From: an uncultured Eubacteriales bacterium
GTDB lineage: Bacteria; Bacillota; Clostridia; Peptostreptococcales; Anaerovoracaceae
Length of the DNA stretch: 14,224 bases
Assembly (NCBI GenBank): GCA_910585135.1
Contig: CAJUEB010000040.1
Location: 1 to 14,224 of the forward strand
Direction of reading: 5' to 3'
In this document: in pieces, positions 6,860-12,074 of the stretch
How the letters are laid out: every line of letters begins with the position of its first letter
Numbering within the stretch: the stretch's first letter is position 1
Position numbers and translations under genes: made by a program
Notes under the pieces: model-generated
Databases searched by the model: none
Seen by the model: only the letters and a program-made list of their open reading frames with translations
What the model was told of the DNA's origin: nothing

Positions 6860-6878
6860 ACGGTTTTTTAAAAGAATG
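6838..6878. repeat. 41-bp displaced copy of internal CDF gene sequence
   Basis: This segment matches 4267-4308 inside the CDF gene at 39 of 42 aligned positions, in the same orientation: two C/T differences and one deleted G. In the CDF gene it encodes the cytoplasmic end of a membrane segment (about residues 151-164 counted from the 4760 start). Sequence on either side does not match the CDF gene. It abuts the transposase remnant on the left and extends into the 18-bp repeat 6863-6880 on the right. Confidence 0.88.
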
Positions 6879-6880
6879 CT
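6863..6880. repeat. Right copy of 18-bp direct repeat bounding the AT-rich island
   Basis: gttttttaaaagaatgct, identical to 4850-4867. It overlaps the right end of the displaced CDF fragment but extends past it (the last bases, ct, match the left repeat and not the CDF gene). Confidence 0.85.
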
Positions 6881-6912
6881 GATCCTTGGAAGTAAGACAG
6901 AAAATGTGTGGC

Positions 6913-6942
6913 AAGAAAAGGCCACGCATTTTTTTGCGTGGC
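6913..6942 (-). terminator. Intrinsic terminator of spoVG
   Basis: GCCACGCA (6942-6935 on the minus strand) pairs with TGCGTGGC (6928-6921): a perfect 8-bp stem with a six-base loop, followed by the T-rich CTTTTCTT. It lies about 30 bases after the spoVG stop. The plus-strand reading has no T tract after the stem, so it is assigned to spoVG. Confidence 0.8.
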
Positions 6943-6970
6943 AATAGGAATAAAAAGTATAGCATGTGTG

Positions 6971-7264
6971 TTAGTCAACGAGCGCATTGCCTTCGCCAAC
7001 TGATTTTTGTGCCAGGATTTTTTCGTATTCTGCGAAAATAGCATCCTTGATTTTGTTTCTGGTTTCAGATACCAGCGGGTGGGCGATGTCACGAAAATCG
7101 CCTTCTCCCATCTTTCTGCTGGGCATTGCGATGAAAAGTCCGTTTTGTCCTTCGATGATCTTAATGTCATGTACGACAAATTCATCATCGAACGTGATTG
7201 AAACAACCGCCTTCATCTTGCCCTCATCGTTTACCTTTCGAATTCTTACATCAGTAATGTTCAT
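6971..7264 (-). CDS. spoVG: SpoVG family RNA/DNA-binding regulator
   Basis: SpoVG is a small conserved regulator of Firmicutes, linked to asymmetric septation and sporulation in Bacillus and to virulence or capsule expression in others; it binds nucleic acid. The 97-residue protein begins MNITDVRIRKV and has the family core DDEFVVHDIKIIEGQNGLFI, then AMPSRK, DFRDIAHP and a C-terminal helix. The ATG at 7264 is preferred because it aligns with the usual MxVTDVR start and has GGCGG eight bases upstream; an upstream in-frame GTG (7288) would swallow that ribosome site. It has its own promoter and terminator. Presence of spoVG does not prove that the organism sporulates. Confidence 0.96.
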   Translation of the reverse strand: MNITDVRIRKVNDEGKMKAVVSITFDDEFVVHDIKIIEGQNGLFIAMPSRKMGEGDFRDIAHPLVSETRNKIKDAIFAEYEKILAQKSVGEGNALVD

Positions 7265-7301
7265 CTGTGATACCGCCTTTCGTGCCACATTCTCTATAAG
7301 G

Positions 7302-7327
7302 TTTATTCTATTATATAATAGAATAAA
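7302..7327. promoter_or_regulatory. 26-bp perfect palindrome over the spoVG -10 element
   Basis: Positions 7302-7314 are the exact reverse complement of 7315-7327 (half-site tttattctattat), with no central spacer. The palindrome covers the -10 box and the start-site side, where a dimeric repressor would block RNA polymerase. All-AT composition apart from one G and one C means it could instead be a cruciform-prone or UP-like element. No regulator is assigned. Confidence 0.6.
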
Positions 7328-7338
7328 TAGATAAACAA
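7310..7338 (-). promoter_or_regulatory. Promoter of spoVG
   Basis: Minus strand: TTGTTT (7338-7333), 17-base spacer, perfect TATAAT (7315-7310). The -10 element lies at the centre of a 26-bp perfect palindrome (7302-7327). Confidence 0.65.
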
Positions 7339-7345
7339 GTAAATT

Positions 7346-8155
7346 TTAAAAAATCTGAAAATTGGGGGTGGCATCGACGGATTTTTTGCCTTCATCGACG
7401 TTGCCGAGGTAGACAATCGGGACATAATCACTGACTTTTTTCTTCTTCGGTTCGATATTAGCGATGGCGACGCCAGTGCCAACGACCCGTATCTCCACTT
7501 CCGAGAGGATTTCCGCAATCCCTTTGATGCTGCCGCCGCCGCGCATGAAGTCATCGATGATCAGCGCGCTTGAGCCGGGCGCTGCTGCTCGTTTGGAAAT
7601 GGACATTTTTTGAAGGCGTTCGGAAGAACCCGGAAAATAATTGATGCTTACGGTAGCGCCCTCCGATATTTTCGTTTCCCTGCGGACGACGATGACTGGA
7701 AGGTTTAGCAGATGGGCTGTCATCAGGGCTACGGGAATCCCTTTTGTTTCGATTGTGGCGATGTAATCAGCCCCGGCTTTTCTGAACCTTCGGGCGAAGA
7801 TCTGCGCCATTCCTTTTACAGTAGCGGGGTTGTACATGATATCGGAGGTATATAAAAATCCGCCGCCTAAAATGCGGTCTTTTTCCTTGAGCTGCTTGCA
7901 GAGGCTTTCCTGCACGCTCTTTGCCTTTTCCCGGGAAATGTGGGAAATGTACCTGACGCCGCCCAAAGCGCCGGAGATGGTTTCGATATAACCGCTTTCC
8001 GATATCTGTACCGCTTCTTTGGCTGCGTTGATATCTTCGCTTATCGAGGATTTGGCTGCGTTGAATTTTTCACAAAAATAATTGAGACTGAATATTTTTT
8101 CAGGAGCGTCCGTCAGGATTTGACAGATTGCGCCTACCCTATGGCTTCTTTTCAT
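7346..8155 (-). CDS. purR: PurR, PRPP-responsive purine regulator (Bacillus type)
   Basis: This is the Firmicute PurR, a winged-helix repressor with a PRTase-fold effector domain that senses PRPP (in B. subtilis it represses pur genes until PRPP lowers DNA affinity). It is unrelated to the LacI-type PurR of E. coli. The 269-residue protein has an N-terminal winged helix (about 1-70) and a type I PRTase domain with the PRPP-binding loop DDFMRGGGS (201-209) in ALIIDDFMRGGGS. The ATG at 8155 is chosen because GAGG lies five bases upstream; a GTG at 8161 overlaps that site. It is followed by spoVG, about 80 bp downstream, which has its own promoter, and is divergent from murC. I saw no clear PurBox upstream. 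Confidence 0.95.
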   Translation of the reverse strand: MKRSHRVGAICQILTDAPEKIFSLNYFCEKFNAAKSSISEDINAAKEAVQISESGYIETISGALGGVRYISHISREKAKSVQESLCKQLKEKDRILGGGFLYTSDIMYNPATVKGMAQIFARRFRKAGADYIATIETKGIPVALMTAHLLNLPVIVVRRETKISEGATVSINYFPGSSERLQKMSISKRAAAPGSSALIIDDFMRGGGSIKGIAEILSEVEIRVVGTGVAIANIEPKKKKVSDYVPIVYLGNVDEGKKSVDATPNFQIF

Positions 8156-8212
8156 AGACACCTCGCAGATCAGGCTGGATGGATCGTTATAATACGGATA
8201 ATTTACAGGAAC

Positions 8213-8241
8213 ATCATAATATTATCGAGGGTTCTTGTCAA
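8213..8241 (-). promoter_or_regulatory. Strong promoter of purR
   Basis: Minus strand: consensus TTGACA (8241-8236), 17-base spacer, TATGAT (8218-8213), about 58 bases upstream of the purR ATG. The -35 box is nearly self-complementary, so TTGTCA is also present on the plus strand, pointing toward murC. Confidence 0.75.
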
Positions 8242-8276
8242 TCGTAATAGAGAGGGTAGATATTGAGAAAAGAATA

Positions 8277-8285
8277 TGATATACT
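8277..8285 (+). promoter_or_regulatory. Extended -10 promoter of murC
   Basis: TG-A-TATACT forms an extended -10 about 30 bases before the murC ATG. No good -35 is at 17 bases, as is usual for extended -10 promoters. An alternative uses TTGTCA (8235-8240), but its -10 would be a poor AGATAT. Confidence 0.45.
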
Positions 8286-8315
8286 GAACATATCTGTGAT
8301 TAGGGAGGCATATGA

Positions 8316-9704
8316 ATGGTAAATTTACCTGATTATAAGAAGATACATTGTATCGGAATCGGCGGTATTGGATTATCAGCGATAGCGGAGATATTGATGT
8401 CAAGGGGCTATCAGGTTTCCGGCTCTGATATGAGGGAAAGTGAAATGACGGAAAAGCTCATGAAGGACGGAGCTGATATATTTTTAGGCCATAGAGCGAA
8501 AAATGTAGAAAATGTTGATCTGGTCGTTTATTCGGCGGCAGTAGGATATGATAATCCAGAGCTTGCAAGGGCGCAGGAGCTGGGGATTCCTACCATTACA
8601 AGGGCGCAGGCGCTGGGTGCGCTGATGGACGAGTATGAAAACAGCATTGCGATTTCCGGGACACACGGAAAAACGACTACGACCTCTATGGTTTCTTTAA
8701 TTTTAAAGGATGCGGGAAAAGAGCCGACAATTTTGGTAGGCGGGAATCTTTCGCAGATCAACGGAAACGTCTATGTCGGCAACAACAGGTATTTTGTCAC
8801 CGAAGCCTGTGAGTATATGGACAGCTTCCTCAGCCTGAAGCCAAAGATTGAGATCATCCTCAATATCGATTCGGATCATCTGGATTATTTTAAGGATGTG
8901 GAGCATATCGCCAGCTCTTTTGATAAGTTCGCGAAATTAGTGCCAGAAGACGGGGCGGTCATCGCCTATGATGCCAACCCGTTTGTCAAGCGCGTGATTG
9001 AGAACCTGCCGAATGCAGTTACGTTCGGTCTTTCCGAAAGCTGCGATTATTACGCTTCCGATATCGATTTTGATACGGAAGGCATGCCGTCATTTACGGT
9101 GAACCATGGGGGCAGGGCGCTTTGTGAGATCAAACTGTCCATACCGGGCGAGCATAATATCCTCAATGCGCTTTCTGCTTTTGCTTGCTGTCATATCCTG
9201 GGTGTTGAGACTGAAAAAATCATCGCTACGCTGGAGCAGTATACCGGAACGCAGCGGCGGTTCGATGTGCTTGGCAAAACCATGAGCGGGATCAAGATCG
9301 TGGATGATTATGCGCATCACCCGACGGAGATCAAGGCGACGCTTTCTGCGGTGCGGAATATGAAGCACAATAATTTATGGTGCTTGTTCCAGCCGCATAC
9401 CTATACCAGGACGATGGCGCTCCTGGATGATTTTGCCACGGCCTTTGCGGATGCGGATAAGATCGTGTTGGCGGAGATCTATGCGGCGCGGGAGAAGAAT
9501 ATCTATAAGATCAGCTCGAAGACCCTGATGAATAAGATCAAGGAAGCAGATCCGTCCAAGGATGTGTATTTCTTCAAGGATTTCGATGAAATCGCCAATT
9601 TTGTATATCACAATGCGGAAGCTGGTGATCTGGTCATCACCATGGGAGCCGGCGATATCTACAAAGCTGGGGAAATGATTTTAGAAAAGGATAGAAGGTT
9701 TTAG
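8316..9704 (+). CDS. murC: MurC, UDP-N-acetylmuramate--L-alanine ligase
   Basis: MurC adds L-alanine to UDP-MurNAc with ATP, the first amino-acid step of peptidoglycan precursor synthesis in the cytoplasm. The 462 residues match the family length. Landmarks: the N-terminal nucleotide-sugar-binding loop GIGGIG (14-19); the ATP loop GTHGKTTTT (115-123); EACEYMDSF (163-171); NIDSDHLDYF (183-192); GEHNILNALSA (278-288); DDYAHHPTE (330-338); and FQPHTYTRT (358-366). GGGAGG lies seven bases before the ATG at 8316; an ATG four bases upstream is out of frame and hits a stop in seven codons. It is the first gene of the plus-strand unit, and its stop overlaps the ribosome site of the next gene (TAGGAGGG). 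Confidence 0.97.
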   Translation: MVNLPDYKKIHCIGIGGIGLSAIAEILMSRGYQVSGSDMRESEMTEKLMKDGADIFLGHRAKNVENVDLVVYSAAVGYDNPELARAQELGIPTITRAQALGALMDEYENSIAISGTHGKTTTTSMVSLILKDAGKEPTILVGGNLSQINGNVYVGNNRYFVTEACEYMDSFLSLKPKIEIILNIDSDHLDYFKDVEHIASSFDKFAKLVPEDGAVIAYDANPFVKRVIENLPNAVTFGLSESCDYYASDIDFDTEGMPSFTVNHGGRALCEIKLSIPGEHNILNALSAFACCHILGVETEKIIATLEQYTGTQRRFDVLGKTMSGIKIVDDYAHHPTEIKATLSAVRNMKHNNLWCLFQPHTYTRTMALLDDFATAFADADKIVLAEIYAAREKNIYKISSKTLMNKIKEADPSKDVYFFKDFDEIANFVYHNAEAGDLVITMGAGDIYKAGEMILEKDRRF

Positions 9705-9713
9705 GAGGGCAGC

Positions 9714-10406
9714 ATGAACATTCAGGAATACGAAGCATTGGAAAGAGCCAGGCTCGAGCGGAATTTGGCTTATATGGAGCAGGGCGTTCATTTTATCGAC
9801 ATCAAAATGGCTTATATCGATGAAGGCGTGCGCATCGGCAAAGGAACGACCATCTATCCGTGCGTTGTCCTCGAAGGCGATGTGTGCATAGGAGAAGATT
9901 GCGTGATCGGCCAGAATACCAGGATCAAGGATTCAACCATCGGCAATGGAACATCCGTTCAGAGTTCGGTGATCCTGGAGAGCCGGGTGGGGGATGAAAC
10001 GACGGTAGGTCCTTTTGCTTACCTGCGGCCGGGCAGCAAGATCGGGAATCACTGCAAGGTGGGAGACTTTGTGGAAATCAAAAATTCCAGCATGGGCGAC
10101 GGCGCGAAGGCGTCGCACCTTACATATGTGGGTGATTCCGACGTCGGCGAGCGGGTCAATCTGGGCTGCGGCGTCGTATTTGTCAATTACGATGGAAGCA
10201 AGAAGTACCGTTCGGTCGTTGAGGATGGGGCTTTTGTAGGCTGCAATGTTAATCTGATTTCGCCTGTACACGTGGGGAAAAACGCTTACGTGGCGGCAGG
10301 CAGTACGATCACAAAGGATGTACCTGATGGTGCCCTTTACGTGGCCAGGGCCAGGGGAAAATCCCTGGAAGGCTGGGTAGAGAAGAGGGGCATCTTAAAG
10401 AAATAG
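9714..10406 (+). CDS. Stand-alone GlmU-type acetyltransferase domain (left-handed beta-helix)
   Basis: The predicted reaction is acetyl-CoA-dependent N-acetylation of glucosamine-1-phosphate, the second-last step to UDP-GlcNAc. The 230 residues correspond to the C-terminal half of GlmU, beginning in the linker helix (EALERARLERNLAYMEQGV, then FID) and followed by hexapeptide repeats (IGKGTT, IGEDCV, VGDETT and others). Residues equivalent to those of the E. coli GlmU acetyltransferase site are present: Arg105, Lys123, His135 and Tyr138 (HLTYVGD), Asn149 and Lys164 (NYDGSKK). The C-terminal ALYVARARGKSLEGW also matches. The uridyltransferase domain (normally about 230 N-terminal residues) is absent, and the nine-base gap to murC leaves no room for it. 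AGGAGGG precedes the ATG. It sits in the slot where glmU is found in related clusters, before prs. Another hexapeptide acyltransferase role cannot be excluded. Confidence 0.88.
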   Translation: MNIQEYEALERARLERNLAYMEQGVHFIDIKMAYIDEGVRIGKGTTIYPCVVLEGDVCIGEDCVIGQNTRIKDSTIGNGTSVQSSVILESRVGDETTVGPFAYLRPGSKIGNHCKVGDFVEIKNSSMGDGAKASHLTYVGDSDVGERVNLGCGVVFVNYDGSKKYRSVVEDGAFVGCNVNLISPVHVGKNAYVAAGSTITKDVPDGALYVARARGKSLEGWVEKRGILKK

Positions 10407-10446
10407 TAATCAAACGAAGCGAGAAAGGAAGAGGTAGGAGAAACAA

Positions 10447-11397
10447 ATGAAAAACAGCGTATTTTCAGACTACAAGGTGTTTGCGGGAAATTCTCATCTG
10501 GAACTGGCGGAGGAAATCGCTTCCATCATGGGAAAGCCTTTGGGCAGGGCAACGGTAAACAAATTCAGCGACGGGGAAATTTCGGTAAATCTCTGGGAGA
10601 CGGTAAGGGGAATTGACTGTTATATCGTGCAGTCAACGTGCAGCCCGGTGAACGACAACCTGATGGAGCTGCTGATCATGATAGACGCCATGAAGAGAGC
10701 CTCGGCAGGAAGGATCAATGCCGTAATCCCTTATTATGGATATGCAAGGCAAGATCGCAAGGCCAAGGCGAGAGATCCGATCACAGCGAAGCTGGTCGCT
10801 GACCTTCTGGTGGCGGCAGGCGCAGACAGGGTTGTGACCATGGATCTTCATGCAGCGCAAATACAAGGCTATTTCGATATTCCGGTTGACCATCTCATCG
10901 GTATGCCGATCCTGTCGAAATATTTTGCTTCTGAAAACATTGATAATATCGTGGTCGTTTCTCCTGACCATGGCAGCGTGACGAGAGCGAGGAACATGGC
11001 GGAGCTTTTGAACGCGCCGATCGCGATCGTAGACAAAAGAAGGCCAGAGCCGAACAAGAGTGAAATCATGAATATCATCGGGGATATCGAGGGCAAGAAT
11101 TGCATCCTGATCGATGATATGATCGATACGGCAGGGACGATCACCAATGCGGCCAATGCGTTAAAAGATCTTGGCGCGGTGAGCGTAAAAGCCTGCTCTA
11201 CGCACGGGGTGCTTTCGGGTCCTGCGATTGAACGCATTCAGGATTCGGCTATCGAAGAGCTGGTTTTGCTCAACACGCTGCCGATTCCAGCGGAAAAGAA
11301 AATCGATAAGATGAAGGTTCTTTCCGTAGCGCCGCTGTTTGCAGAAGCGATGACACGGATTTTTACGAATGGCTCGATCAGCAAGCTGTTTGATTAG
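10447..11397 (+). CDS. prs: Prs, ribose-phosphate pyrophosphokinase (PRPP synthetase, class I)
   Basis: Prs makes PRPP from ribose-5-phosphate and ATP in the cytoplasm; PRPP feeds purine, pyrimidine, His, Trp and NAD synthesis and is the effector of PurR encoded nearby. The 316-residue length is typical. Landmarks: SDGEISV (41-47); the catalytic flexible loop RQDRKAKARDPITAK (101-115); DLHA with His135; SPDHG (172-176); and the ribose-5-phosphate loop DDMIDTAGT (223-231). GGAG lies seven bases before the ATG. It is 40 bp after the acetyltransferase gene and in the same operon; the ctc gene that separates prs from pth in B. subtilis is absent. Confidence 0.97.
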   Translation: MKNSVFSDYKVFAGNSHLELAEEIASIMGKPLGRATVNKFSDGEISVNLWETVRGIDCYIVQSTCSPVNDNLMELLIMIDAMKRASAGRINAVIPYYGYARQDRKAKARDPITAKLVADLLVAAGADRVVTMDLHAAQIQGYFDIPVDHLIGMPILSKYFASENIDNIVVVSPDHGSVTRARNMAELLNAPIAIVDKRRPEPNKSEIMNIIGDIEGKNCILIDDMIDTAGTITNAANALKDLGAVSVKACSTHGVLSGPAIERIQDSAIEELVLLNTLPIPAEKKIDKMKVLSVAPLFAEAMTRIFTNGSISKLFD

Positions 11398-11468
11398 CGG
11401 TTCGCCGCGCTTTTGGCGGATATCGTCTTGACACATGGTAAGGGCGGACAGAAAGGTGATTTGCCGTT

Positions 11469-12074
11469 ATGTTTATTATTGCGGGGCTGGGCAATCCGGG
11501 AAAAAAATACGAGAACACCCGCCATAATATGGGTTTTCTCGTGATCGACAGGCTTGCCAGCAAAAACGATATTAAAGTAAATAAACTAAAGCACAGGGCG
11601 TTGGTCGGAGATGGCTTCATCTCCGGCCAGAAAGTCCTTTTGGTCAAGCCGCAGACCTATATGAACCTGAGCGGGGAATCACTGGGGGAAGTACTGCGTT
11701 ATTATCATGCCGAGCCGCAAAACTTGATCGTGATCTATGATGATTTTGATTTGGCGGCAGGCACTTTGCGCATCCGAAAAAAGGGCAGTGCGGGCAGCCA
11801 TAACGGCATGAAATCTGTCATTGAGCAGATTGGCTCGCAGGATTTTCCGCGGGTGCGCGTCGGCATCGGCAAAAGCGGCGGCCTCGACTGGAAGGATTTC
11901 GTGTTGGGGAAGGTTACAGGCGGGCAGCAGCAGCTTATTTCCGAGGCAGTGGAACAGGCAGCGGACAGTATCATGTGTATTTTAGAAAAGGGCATTGATA
12001 AGGCGATGAATGAATATAATAAAAAGGCGAAGCCTGCGGGAGAGGAGTTCAGTGAGCAGCAAGGGAATGATTAA
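11469..12074 (+). CDS. pth: Pth, peptidyl-tRNA hydrolase
   Basis: Pth releases tRNA from peptidyl-tRNA that drops off ribosomes; it is essential in most bacteria. The 201-residue protein has the family N-terminus MFIIAGLGNPGKKY with Asn9, catalytic His19 in TRHNMGF, Asn66 in TYMNLSG, Asp91/92 in IYDDFDL, and Asn112 in GSHNGMK. The extra C-terminal tail (about the last 15 residues, charged) is not conserved. AAAGGTGAT provides the ribosome site for the ATG at 11469. The end overlaps the start of mfd by 23 bp, so the two are probably translationally coupled, as in the Firmicute pth-mfd arrangement. Confidence 0.97.
   Translation: MFIIAGLGNPGKKYENTRHNMGFLVIDRLASKNDIKVNKLKHRALVGDGFISGQKVLLVKPQTYMNLSGESLGEVLRYYHAEPQNLIVIYDDFDLAAGTLRIRKKGSAGSHNGMKSVIEQIGSQDFPRVRVGIGKSGGLDWKDFVLGKVTGGQQQLISEAVEQAADSIMCILEKGIDKAMNEYNKKAKPAGEEFSEQQGND

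Noticed and set aside
7265..7288. Upstream GTG start for spoVG
   Set aside because: It would place the GGCGG ribosome site inside the gene and add eight residues not found in SpoVG proteins.
8162..8212. Riboswitch in the purR leader
   Set aside because: The leader is only about 50 bases and shows no purine-riboswitch helices or terminator.
11398..11425. CGCC/GGCG hairpin after prs as terminator
   Set aside because: The stem is only four bp with no T run, and pth follows closely in the same direction.
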